From Macrocystis pyrifera (Eukaryota > Sar > Phaeophyceae > Laminariales > Laminariaceae): a stretch of DNA of 64,000 nucleotides. Below the pieces are notes generated by a model. That model had not been told where the DNA came from. It made no database searches and worked only from the letters and a program-made list of their open reading frames with translations. A program made the translations under genes and the position numbers. Below are positions 32,401-44,000 of the stretch, one piece after another. The DNA is taken from NCBI GenBank assembly GCA_031763025.1, contig JASSKH010000025.1, positions 5,722,689 to 5,786,688 on the forward strand, in the 5' to 3' direction. Positions within the stretch are counted from its first letter, which is position 1. Every line of letters begins with the position of its first letter.

Positions 32401-35400
32401 CGCAATAAGAAACATTTGCAGGGCGTTTTCGCCAGCATTTTAGCGTCTGCTCGTGATCGTACCACAGCTAAATCGTATGTACAAACCAAGTATGACAAGT
32501 ATTAACCCGGTCATTTTGGGTCGAACAACAAACAAATTAGAACATACCTGGTAGTATTGGATTTGTTCTGTTTCTCTAAAACGGTGATATTCGGTCCGAC
32601 AATAATAATAGTGCACATTGTACCTGGTACCTGGTATCTGTAAGTGTTTTCCGGGCGAATCCTCGTGAACACCGGGTATATACTGTTCGTACCCTCAAGC
32701 ATATTAATTTATAGTTGCTTATCCTACCACCAGTGTTGTTGTGCGCTCTTAGATTTATTCGCAAAGAAGAAACATGGGATATTTGATGTTCTGCGGATGA
32801 TCGAATATATCATAGTTTTATAAACTACAGCAGTAGGAGGGCTAGGGCTGTTCGACTTATTTATTTATTTTTGGCGCTACTTCGTAGTTTGTTTTTTTTT
32901 TTTTTTTTTTATCCATCACTTTTACTTCCCAGCCCACTCGTAGGAGGTTTTACCCTCGACGATCTTCTGGACAAGCCGTGGTCACAGGTGTCGTCCCTTC
33001 TCCCCCCCGGTACGGGCCTTTAATTTTGTCGCGCATAGGGTTCAGCATTCCCACTGCTCGTCGATTTTCATCGAATGTAGCCAACTCACGCTTTCGCGCT
33101 TTCCGCGTATCAATTTTTTATGCAAGAAAAAGTCCCTATGAGCATGTGCACTCGGTGGGACTTGAACCCACGAAATTGATCTTGACAGGCACGCGGACCA
33201 CCTACCAAGCCACTGGGGGCCACTGCTGTTACTGTAATATTTTGGTTATTACAGGAAGATACCCACTTGTCAATATAGTAATCACGTCATAGAAAAAGCC
33301 GACCCCCGCAGACCCGCTGCCATGCATGTCGGAGGAAAGCTCAAATTATGGGCTACCCACCCTGCTCCCTCTGTCATCGTCGGAGAAATCCAACGATGGT
33401 GGTACGGCACCCCTCCCTGCTGTGCCAGCGGTGACTGTCTCCTGCTCCCCGCCGGACTCCTCCCGCGTTCTGTGTACGAGGCTGCTTCTCCAAAAGCGTC
33501 GCAATTGCTCCCCCGCGTCTCGTACTTGGTTGCTTCAGTTGCTCGAAACCAAACCCTGTTCAATAGGCCTGAAGGTTTCCAATGCCATCCCCCATGAGGC
33601 TGTGGACCAGCCACATTCTAGAATGTTCGTAGCCTCAGGCAACGGTAGCCCAGACTGCATGGCAGTCTATCGATGAATGTTTCACGTCATGTATTATTGG
33701 CCTCCCACAGGGTAAGGGCAGAGAAAAAGTGAGCCTCGTGCGTCACGGCTTACAACCTCAGATGTCAAGAGGCACATAATCCGCAATAATAGGTAAAGGT
33801 TATTAATCACCAACCGGTATTTAACTGTCATTTAAAGTAACCAAGCGAACATATATCGCTAACGTTTGCCCCCGGCGGCCTCCCGGAGGCCCTCCGGAGA
33901 CTTGGAGGCCGCTGGACCCCCTCTCGGGGCCCCCTCCGGGCGTCCCTGCGGGGTGCACAGCACGCGTCTACTACGTATCTGGAGCCCAGCTGAACACGAC
34001 GCACGTAACATGATGAATACCGGCCCAATGGCATGTTGCAAAAATGCCAACCGAAATTTTCGTGCGAATCCATCAATCTGTCTGCCAGCTCCACAGTATT
34101 GATGTTTGTACTACGGTGCGTACACAGTAGTGCGTAGTTGCATCTGCGAGTATTGTACGTAGTGTTAAGTACGAGTATAGCACCGGGTGCGACGTCATTG
34201 GCATGAACCACATTGGTCCAAAGTTACGGTACACTCGCGTACTTACGCCGCCAGCAATTACGTACCAGGTAGGTACGCCATATAATCATATAGCCTGCTA
34301 AGCGATGGCGCACCCCCTGAGACGAAATTCACATCCGGTTTTGTCAAAAGCATGCCTGAAGGGCGGCACACACAAAGAAAATGGTAGTTCTATGGAAAGA
34401 TCGCGCCGAAATATTTCCACAGACGCGTCGCGCGGCGTTTACGCTCTCTCCTCGACGTCGACCAAACCGGCATGGAAATGTGTCCGACGGTCTGTGCGCT
34501 ATCTTGCGTGCTGTACGGTAGCTTAGTGTACCTAACATTACTTCGTGCCAGGTAGTTCATTTGCGTTCTGACAATGTGCAGGGCATTATTCATTCAGATT
34601 AAAAAAGCTGACTCAATACGTTGAATACCACCAATAGCGTCCAGTCAACTTTCCTTCCCTGCGTATGCTCAAATTGAATATGCACAGTTACCCTTTACCC
34701 AGTTGCTGTACCTGCTGTTAAAAATACGATAGTAACATGTACTACCCCCCCCCGCCGACAGCACCCGCACGAGTGTTTTTCTTCAATTCGGTATCAAAGG
34801 GGGACGGGTGTCGGTAGGAGACCCTGGCCCGCCTACGGAAAAATCAGCAGCCATGATATGTGCGAAGGTTTCCGACGCTATCGACCACTTCGACCATACC
34901 AATAGTCCATGATATGCGCTGCCAAAATATACCGGTACTACAGCACTTGTGTTTATTCGTCTCCCCTGGGGTGGTATTCTGAATGTTGCTTGGAAGGCGT
35001 ATCGGCCCTGGGGGTGGTATCTATCGTATCCCGCAGTTCAGCTTTCTTTGTCACCCAGGGTAGTTCCCTGTGGACGAGCGCTATCAGAGAGAAGAGTGGC
35101 ATATTACGTCATATACGATCGTTCTGTTTGTACACAAAGTAGGCTGCATACACCTACTACTGTCAATTCCCCAGCCAAACGAGATCACAGAATATCAACG
35201 CAAAGGGCTCGACGTGTTGAGGCGAAGATGACTGGGCGATGCATACCATCATGTGAAGGGGCTGTAACCGTTCTCGCCCTGAACCTTGGCTTCTGAAAAA
35301 AGGGTACTAATGCCGGCATTGCCATTGCCTTCGAGGACACGCACTCCTCACTACAATATTTGCGTTCCCCACCGTGTTGCCGTTTTCAGGAAGCCGACTG

Positions 35401-36794
35401 CAAACGCATGGTGGATGCCGCGGTCGAGAAGTTCGGTGGGCTGCACGTGGCATTCAACAACGCGGGAGCTTTCGTCACGGGCACATTCGCCGACATCACC
35501 GAGGATGCGATCAGCAAGCTGCTGGATGTCAACTTCAAGTCCCTCGTCTACTGCTTCAAGTATCAGGTAATGCCCACTCGCGATTTTTTTATATATGAAC
35601 GTTCACTCGCTGATGCGATTGCTATTACTCCTAAACAAAAATTACAGCTCACCCGTTAAAGGCTCGGTCACTGATATTTACAACCATTGCAGGGTGAACA
35701 CCGAGGCTGTGCATATAGTTGCGTGGTTGAATAACAGATGCGTCAAAATGCAAATATACCAAAACCGAACTTACAGTCATCGCGTAGGTCGACAGCGTGT
35801 GATGCAAAGGCTTCAGTCACTGTAGTCTCCTGCATTGTGTGCTTCACGTTTCATCCCGCGTACGATGATCAGTTGCTGAGCACCAAGGTCGCTCAAGTAT
35901 AGGTGTGCACCTATTACCTCGACATGTAATACGTTACAGCACTACGAGGACCGATACATCCGCGTGAACGACCGGCTACTCACACAAATGACCGCCTCCC
36001 CCCTGCACAATGTGGACGCAGACAGCTTGCTTGTCAAGACACTCAACAATGAAGCACAAATTCGGCATACTGTATTGAACTGTTGTGGACACCTTGTGGT
36101 ATTTGCTACATCGTGCAATGTATGCAAAACAATGCAGCAAACGCCACAAGGTGTCGACAATCCTTGTATTCGGTAGACCTTATGGTGTGCTACGTAGTTC
36201 AATCTTACCACGAGAAGATTTTTAGGCCTACATTGTGCAGGAGGGGGGTGGGGCAAGTTCCGGTCCCGGCCACCTGTGTAGCGGTTGGGTTTTGAGTGCC
36301 GTCGACCCCAATTGGTTCCGACTGACGCCGCCAAGCTTATGCCGGACCCCTTCGCGATTCCTATTTATGCGGACCACTTCGCTAACATACCGTTAGCAGC
36401 ATACACAAAGATGTACTTCGTCTGCATAAAGCCGTTGCTAAACTGTTTTCACGCCCCCTTGCAATTATTGCGGGGAGGAGTAATAATCATAACGCACGAT
36501 GGACCCAAAAAACATTATCGCCCAATGATTACATCTCCACGTTTTGGTTATGATCACCACGCCCCCTTGTATTCCCTTGTGCCTCTCATAATCGCAGATT
36601 CCTGCTATGGCGAAGAGCGGCGACAAGGGCTCTATCGTCGTGAACACCTCGTGCACGGCGTCGCGTGTGTCCGCCCTCCCGGCGATGAACGGAGGAGGCG
36701 TGTACGCAGCCACGAAGGCGGGCGCCGACATGCTCATGAAATATGCCGCAATCGAGGTCGGTCCGAGGAGTGCTTTCAGTGGTAGTAGTAGTAC

Positions 36795-36852
<58 letters not shown>

Positions 36853-38860
36853 CGGTCGGTACTGCCATATATTACTGTAACAACTTGGCGTGAGAGTCTT
36901 CTCCGATCAATCGTTACATGTGCACTATAAACAAGGCTTTCATGAGGCTTGATCACTAACGAGCACGATAAACACTGAGTGGAACGATGCCACTGGATGG
37001 AGTGATGACAGCGTCAATGATTTTCGGATCAGAAGGGGTGAACAACCCGGCAGGAAATATGCCGCACCTTTTATATCTCCTGTACATAGTTCCCACCTTT
37101 CGCCTAAGGTGTAAGGAAGTTGGGCCCACACAGTGGCGTTTTTAAGACGTATTGTGATTCAAGCTTCGCTTCTGGCGTTGTATTTGGAGAGCGTCGTCAC
37201 TGTTCATTAACTGCACAGAGAAGGTAGATATGTACGTTGTGTTGATAGCCCCTGTTGGTGTACTGCGGTGCGGAAGGGGGTGAATTTACCGGCGGCCAAA
37301 AAAAAACCATCCAACTCCCTTATCCGAAGAGACGCGTGCTACGCCACTGGGTCACGCAGTTTTTGGACAAAACCTTCCTTGGCTGACGAAGTTCCTTAGC
37401 TGAGGAGCTAGCCAATATCGTTTATTTATGTTCTATTCTAACAAGGGAGCCATACTACGGTGGAGGGTGTAGTATTGGGGGGGAAAGTGTTCTGGCTGAC
37501 GGGGGTTAACTCATTCACTGATATAATAATCTATCAATTTACTGTAGTTTCAATCCTATTTTTGTTTTGCTGTCAGTTTCGTCGTTTGTGGGGGAGGGGT
37601 CACGATTGTTCTTGAGGCAGTTGGACTTTCGTGCGAGGTATGGAGTGCCCCATCTGAGGCACCTGCGATAAATTTGGAACACTATCATAGGCTATAGGAT
37701 TGTCTATCAGGTTGCACTTTCCTTGTTTTTCAATATAGGGATTTTGGCCTATTACAGGGATAGACCTGCTGAAGCAAGGCGCCTCAGAAAACATACGTGC
37801 ATCCCTACCGTACCATGCGTCTGCTCTACATGTCCACTCCGCCAATATACCTGACTAATTTATCTGCCTATTATCAAATGCTCCACTCGGTGCTGTGTTT
37901 ATTCTACAGGGTGCTGCGTCTGGAGTGCGCGTTAACTCAGTCGCGCCCGGGCACGTGGAAACGCCCATCTACGGCGACATGCCTCTCGAGATGCTCACCA
38001 GCGTGACCAAAACTACGCAGCTCATCGGCCGCCCCATCCAACCGGACGAGGTACGATTTGAACCGCTTCAGATTGGGTCGCGGTTAGTGTTGGATATCGC
38101 GCGACAATTCCGTTCGACACAATACCGGTAAACTACTGTTAATACTGTGTCATACATAAAAAAAAAAACGTTTTATCACATTTGATGCAGCGAAGCTCTT
38201 GTTCAGTATATGTACAGTCAACAGGAGATAACCGGGGGTTGAAGGGCAAACCACCTAGGTTGTGGTGCTACTGAACCCATGTTTTTGGTGCCTGGCTGCA
38301 CTCAAAATGGTCTCTCTGTTAAAGGTTTCGCGAGAGAGCCACCATATCACCACGTACGTACTCCTTACAATAGCGATATGCGCTGCCATGCTTCGCGGGG
38401 GGCGGACGATCTTCCCTCCTCGATGACGACGTGGGCTGTCCTTGTGTTTCGGATAGTGTGGGTAGCAAATCATTGATGTCATTCAGCTTAGACGTAAAGT
38501 GCGTGGAAGGCAAAACTAACTTTATCGGTTGTGTCGTGTTTAACTGCGTGCTATTTGCCGTTGCCGTGCCGCCATATAAGGAGCTTGACTATACCGGTAT
38601 CTACCTTCTGCCGCCGATTTGTCCTCTCCGCTCTGCCGCCATGCTTGTTTCTTCCTAGCACGCCAAAGTGGCTGCCATATCTTGTACCACAAGCAACTGC
38701 TCTGTAATTAACATCCGCCTTGTCGACCCTTTTCCCTCCCTTTTCCATTTCGCTTATTCTTCAGATTGCTAAGGTGGTGACGTTCCTGGCATCCGACGAT
38801 GCTGCGATGGTCACCGGCTCCATTTACCTCATGGATGGCGGCTGGTCCATCAAGGCCTAA
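29354..38860 (+). CDS. Short-chain dehydrogenase/reductase, classical type, six exons
   Basis: Spliced exons 29354-29455, 30171-30272, 35390-35566, 36598-36756, 37910-38050 and 38765-38860 give 258 aa, the usual length of classical SDRs. All five introns are phase 0 with GT...AG ends. Visible motifs: TGASTGIG (residues 14-21, cofactor binding), NNAG (91-94), YAATK (Tyr163, Lys167, catalytic), and NSVAPGHVETP after it. The pattern VVLSAR at the second strand has an Arg and no Asp, which in this family suggests NADP(H). The segment NTSC (143-146) has Cys where the catalytic Ser is normally placed. No signal peptide or membrane segment is seen, so cytosolic. The substrate cannot be told from sequence. 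The 5' leader is pyrimidine-rich and the ATG follows ATC. Confidence 0.93.
30171..30272 (+). CDS. SDR gene exon 2
   Basis: 34 codons (VVLSARTEDKLKAV ... VVAGDVSK) after the acceptor GTGTTTCCAG; donor AAG|GTGGGG. Encodes the second strand and the acidic turn before the third helix. Confidence 0.92.
30832..30986. repeat. Inverted repeat around GCCAAAATCAGTTA in intron 2
   Basis: Left arm AAAATCAGGTATACC ... GGCCAAAATCAGTTA. The right arm (reverse complement) is AAAATCAGGTATACG ... AGCCAAAATCAGTTA. The arms are about 50 bp with ~50 bp between, and a further half-copy (ACTGATTTTGGCC) lies at ~31006. Confidence 0.65.
33148..33222 (-). repeat. tRNA-like sequence (tRNA pseudogene or head of a tRNA-derived SINE)
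   Basis: On - it has an A-box-like TGGCTTGGTAGG and, 35-40 bases on, a perfect T-arm GTGGG-TTCAAGT-CCCAC with B box GGTTCAAGTCC. The 5' and 3' acceptor strands do not pair and the anticodon stem is irregular, so it is not a working tRNA. It lies in intron 2 of the SDR gene, antisense. Confidence 0.5.
35390..35566 (+). CDS. SDR gene exon 3
   Basis: 59 codons with KFGGLHVAFNNAG; acceptor GCCGTTTTCAG, donor CAG|GTAATG. It forms the fourth strand and helix of the fold. Confidence 0.93.
35996..36248. mobile_element. Small TIR element (MITE candidate) in SDR intron 3
   Basis: Left end CTCCCCCCTGCACAATGT, right end ACATTGTGCAGGAGGGGGG. The arms share CCTGCACAATGT exactly plus the C/G-run. About 250 bp, non-coding, with an internal hairpin at 36088-36155. 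Weak similarity to 49255-49380 suggests another copy. No target duplication was found. Confidence 0.4.
36598..36756 (+). CDS. SDR gene exon 4
   Basis: 53 codons with the active-site region (NTSC ... VYAATKAG); acceptor CATAATCGCAG, donor GAG|GTCGGT. Confidence 0.93.
36780..36853 (+). repeat. (AGT)n microsatellite
   Basis: About 24 AGT triplets with one interruption (ACTAGT), starting ~24 bases after the donor of SDR intron 4. Confidence 0.95.
37910..38050 (+). CDS. SDR gene exon 5
   Basis: 47 codons with VRVNSVAPGHVETPIYG, the loop over the cofactor and the substrate-facing region; acceptor TTATTCTACAG, donor GAG|GTACGA. Confidence 0.92.
38765..38860 (+). CDS. SDR gene exon 6
   Basis: 31 codons and TAA: VVTFLASDDAAMVTG ... 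DGGW, the standard C-terminal end of classical SDRs. Acceptor CGCTTATTCTTCAG. Confidence 0.93.
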   Translation: MAKVVTFLASDDAAMVTGSIYLMDGGWSIKA

Positions 38861-40975
38861 CTTGTTCTGCCGTCCACGCAGAAGCACCGCAACCAAATAG
38901 CGAGAGGGGGGGGGGGGGGTAACGCCGGCGTTGGAAACACCATCCAATATGCCGTGATCGATTTTGCGAGATCGGAGGGGGGCGTACTCAAAATGTTGAT
39001 TGCCTTTGTATTTTGACCATTTGACACGCATCCTTTTCGAGATGGGGAGGGAGGGGGGCTGTACTCGGGGATTTCCCGACACTGTTCGTTTGGTATGGCT
39101 TCCTCCCCATTGTGGCGAAAATCCTTGCGTAGCGGCTTTGCCCGGCTCATAGCAAAGTGTTTGTGTTAAGCCGCAGGCCCTCGTGACGTGGTCTATTGGT
39201 CTGTGGTTGTGACCAAGATGGTCGAGCGCGTGCTACGATGTAGGTGTAGCACGTTTTTTTGCCTTCTAAGTTAATATTTTTGACTGACGGGGCTCCTCGG
39301 CTGATGGACTACCCAATAAGGCACGCCTTATCGTTCGAACACCGTTTGCGGTTTGCAACTTTTTTGGTGATGTACCTACGGCAGGCTACGGGATTGTTCA
39401 TCTAGTGGCTACGTTTTTGTTCTCGCTCATTTCTCTTCTCAGTTTTCATATTCGCCTTTCTTTCCTCTCTCCCTCGTAGCCTGAAGTCAGATCCGGGGTC
39501 ACATAGCAGGCTCTCCTCCTCCCTCCCCACCACGGGGTATTCTGTCTCAAAATCAGTTTCGGTGTGAGGTGCAAGCTCCTCAAACGAGGAGCCTCAGAAA
39601 AGCAAAAGGTGCTACGACCCTACTGTTGCAGGGTGCGACTTCGCTTCGTTGAGTTGATCCAAGGGAGGGGTGGGGAGAGCGGGGTGACCTATGTCGGGGT
39701 CGTTTGCACGTGCCGCGCTTTGGTTTTGTCATCGGCCATTGCTGACGACCGTGTTGAATAGGGCGTACAGATAGACGTTTCATTTAGCATTAGCTCTATC
39801 GCTTGCCGCGCGCTTGTTTGCATAGCTATGTATACACATGTGAGCTGCTCACTGTGTTGGGGCGAGTACGTAGATGCAGGGATGGGTAAGCGAGGCGAAC
39901 CGTTATTGGGAGTACGGATGGCGCTCCCGTTGAGTAACCGGGCACTTTCCGCAAGTCGTACTTGGTACGATGAAGTGCGGTTATCGAGTCCTACTTGTGC
40001 AGATGCTTTGGGGCTGAACATAGCGGATTGGGCCCTATGTACGGTAGTAACACGTACCAGTATTCTGGTTGTGGAATAGGTTTTGCTAGTACAGAGCCGC
40101 TTCGTCTAAAGTCCCATGTAAAGAGAAGCAACATAATTACCAGGCACCTATTGACATTGAAAAGAGGAACACATGAAATAATTTTATTTTTCGTTTGTTG
40201 TTTGTCGTCCTTGCACATTTAAGAAAGTTGTTCTGTCCTGGATTCAACCAAACGATAATCCTCCAGGATAACGCTAACAGGAAGGGGGGGTCATGAAGCG
40301 TTGCCTTTGTTCGATACCGCTCGTGGTCGAGTTGAGTCGTTCTTACGCCCATTGAGTCGTTCTTACGCTCGTCGAAGCCCATTGAAAGCTATGCGCTCAC
40401 GCCCTTGGCATGACTACAGTGCGCAACTGAGGGACGCGTCCTGTACTGATATTATTTTTCAAAGCACGCTCTTCGTGTTGATGAGGCCTGCCCAATGGAA
40501 TAGCAAAAATGCACTCGTGACCACTGTAGGAGGACACTCGACAGTAGTAAGCGTTGGTCATTGGTAACAACTATTACCAAAGTGCCGTGTTCCCTGGGTG
40601 GATGCGATAATTACGCCTATATATGATCCCCGGACCTGTCATACTGCAGTATTAATTACCCGGGTGTGAATACAGGCAACAGCTCCCCCCCCCCGCAGCT
40701 TTTGATGAACTCGTGCTTCATCGCAAAATTCCTGCGGGACCGGGACGTAAATGGTAAATGGTTTTATCAAGTGGCCTAGCCAAGACGTCAGAATGACGGT
40801 ACTTGCCCCACCACGGAAAATAGTACCCTCCTCACCCGGCCATATGACCACCACGTACGTACAACTAGTGCACCACCCGTCGGGCTACACCACGCCCCTG
40901 ATTGGCCAAGAAATTTCGTCCGATATATTGAGTGCTCAACGACGAGGGCGGGAGGGAGAGGGTGTGTGTGTGCAC

Positions 40976-41072
40976 TCATTATCATGCATGGCCGTAGTCG
41001 TATGACCATAAACCCTCGTATCCCTGCAATGCCGGGACGGAGCACGTCGGGTTTTCACCGACCAGGAAGCGC
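40976..41072. repeat. Dispersed ~90-bp repeat, copy in + orientation
   Basis: ATGCATGGCCGTAGTCGTATG ... GGGACGGAGC ... GGGTTTTCACCGACCAGG. The reverse complement lies at 48458-48548, 7.4 kb away. Confidence 0.75.
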
Positions 41073-44000
41073 GCGCGCGGGGGGGAGTATTCAGGCCTAT
41101 ACATGCTTCCAATCCTTTAACATAACAACAAGCTGGATGCACATAACAATGTTTCCCGCGGGGCGCACACCTACTATTTCTGCAGGCGCGCTGCTGGCTC
41201 CGTAGTATACACACTTATTACATGGCCGTCTCAAACAATGCGACTACGTATTTTTCGTGGATATGTGTGTGCTGTTTCGCGAGTCGGCGTGGCGTACCGT
41301 GCAGCCGCACACGTGTGTCTTAGCCAACGGCGACCCGGAATTAGTACGGTACGTACGGAGAGTAGTGGTCAGTAAACGAACACTCTTACCATAGAAACTA
41401 TAGAAACACCCGCGTAAACGTGGATCACGAACGTTGCGGTTGATCAAAGGTGGTCACGGAAAATCATGGAAATTCGACACAAAAAAAAACTACGTCAAGT
41501 AGGCTTCCTCGGCGTGATGACGATGCGGAGGTTCGCAAATAAGATAAAGGCTACTCCTCACAACCAACACGAATCGCGGCTCGCGAACGCAAGCCAGGGG
41601 GAGGACCTTCACACGAATATTGAATGCTGTCAGTAGTGTCCCCCTCGTGCTACTGTGAAGCAAAGAGTGAGCAGTTGCACGCATCACTGGACACGCTTAG
41701 CTGCAACGAAAGGGGCGCTCCAACGACACTTCGTGGAAGCGTACTCCTTGGCTTGCACCGTAGAGGGCGCTATCAATAGGCAGGCCATGTAGTCAATAAT
41801 TAGCTCCGTAATAAATATCATGACAGTAGTACAGGAGACGGCCGACACTCTCTGTAGTCCGCAATGTGCAGTCTCACACGGGTATTTGGCACTACGTAGG
41901 GGTTAGGGGTTACAAGAGGCATATCCGCCCCAATGGTCAATGGCGGAACGGCCCTAATTTGGGATGTAGAAATTCGTCCGAACCAATGACGAAACCCATG
42001 AGGTGCGGATATAAAAAACACATACGAACAGTCAACAATATATCCTAGGTAACCCCTGTAAAAATACGTCGATACCCTAGGTATGACAGATTAGTATTAT
42101 ATACGGAACCGATTCGAACGATAGCCTAACTTACGTGGTATCACCACCGCAACAGAGGGAGCGGCGGAACTACCAGTCCAAAGTTGGTGGCTAGCTCATC
42201 GGGTAGTTACATACTGTTCGAATAAACAATTAATTATTTACCAAGTATTACGTAGACCTCAAGAAAAGCCGAAAAACTCCAATCCCGAAAATGACGTCTT
42301 GACGTTTTGAAGGTGTTTCAAGAATTTAGGTACAAGGCTGCACAGGAGAGGATCGAGCAGCCCCACCGCTTGAGCTGTGCCACCACTCGACCAAAATAAG
42401 GCTGACAAGGGTCGTTCCCGAGGTCATTCGCAAGTCATGGACGTACGCAGAAGGCGAAATAGCTTTCTGAGCTTTCGGGGCCGAATTCACAAGGTGACCA
42501 CACCGATGTGGCCCACCGAGTGAGCTCAGTGAGGGCAATAGCTGTGGCTTTGTCGCGTTGGGCGTTGTAGCGTGGCGAGTTGGTGATGGATTTCACTCCC
42601 CAGGGCCCCGACACCTGCCTATCAATCAGGCCGATGACGGTGAGATCACGGCACAATTGCTCTGCGCGAGCGCAGCTGCTCTAGCGGCGATTCTGTGCCG
42701 AGTGGACGATTATTTCGCGAGCCGACTGAGACACGTATCAATCAAGACTCGCTGAAGTTGGCTGAATGCCGAAATTTCAGGAAAAATCGAAATATAACAC
42801 GAGTCGTTAAAATCGACCCTAGTGGCGAATATTTCCACACATAAAGATCGATCCGGTAACAAAGGTGTGTAAATAACGTGTTTACCAGCAGCACGACTCA
42901 CGGCCCGGGTTTGAGTGTGCGATCTCTTCGAATCCTCGACAACTCAGCTGTTCGTGGCGATGTTGGGATCGTTTGATCCCCCGCAGCTACATCCTGACGT
43001 CTAGATCGAGGATATAGCCGTCCCGACAACCGTGCTGCAGAAGCCTGTATTGGGCCATTTCACCAACTCTCTCGGATTTCGCGGGGCGAGGACGTTGTAG
43101 TAGGTGATCAGGTGCTGCAAGTCGCTTGTGTGAACAAAACGCTATCGTGACGGCCCCAGACGCTGGCCAGAGGTAAGGAAGTCGCTTAGGCAGCACCAAC
43201 AGTTTCAAGATTGTGTTGTTTGCTTCATGCCATATATTCCCTTCACCCTTCTTTTCTCTCTTTCCTATCAAACGTTGTGACTCAGATCCGAAGCGACATG
43301 GCAGGTTCTCCTTTTTCCCTCCCCACTGCGGTTAGTGCCTTGCATTTTGTTCCCGAGAACACTTCAACCATTTCTTCCCTCGTCAACTCGCGTCGAAGAG
43401 TACCCCGAACGGCTGAGTTGTCTTTGAGGTCGAACTAGGCCAACCAACAAACCCGCGGACACCCAGCCGTGATCTCTGCAACTGGTCAGCAAACGGAGAA
43501 CAGCGTTATCTGTTGGATCAAGAAATATTCATAAATCAAATGAGGCGGCAAGCACGGCCCGCACAACCGGCATTTTGGAGCTTCGATATCTGTTTCTTGC
43601 AAAGCTGCCACACCACATCGACGTGCACTGAAGGGTCGCTGGGCAACACTGCAATGTTTAGTGCAATCCTCAAGCCATACCTCCAGGACGGGGCATAAAT
43701 GATGATTGTGATGATATGTAAACCCCACATAAAGTGTTTATCATTGATCATGCTGACATGTTGACCGGTAGTGAAGGTTGTGCATTATTTCATCATCGAC
43801 CTCACAGCTCACGGCGCGGTTTTGGTGGTCCGTTCACTTTGGATCCAACCACAACCGGCCGTTAGGGGTTATGTTGAGATCGCCGGTGCGCTTGGAGCTA
43901 CGTCTCGGCATCTGACCTGTTGCCTGTCGTCGCCGCGACGGCCTTGCTGTAGACACATTTGTACAGCGAAACTGTATCAGTCATTTAGCAAATAGCAAGG

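Larger units (their letters stand above)
30273..35389 (+). other. SDR gene intron 2 (5.1 kb)
   Basis: Very long intron holding a hairpin (30832-30986), a tRNA-like sequence on - (33148-33222), a T-run at ~32888, five TACCWGGTA motifs and a GC-rich block (33870-33960). Overlapping frames at 33282-33676 on both strands show no motif. No nested gene is supported. Confidence 0.75.

Noticed and set aside
33148-33222. Functional tRNA gene
   Set aside because: The T-arm is perfect but the acceptor strands do not pair and the anticodon stem is poor; kept only as tRNA-like repeat.
33282-33676. Overlapping frames on both strands in SDR intron 2
   Set aside because: They are shadows of each other in a GC-rich patch, with no motif and no splice context.
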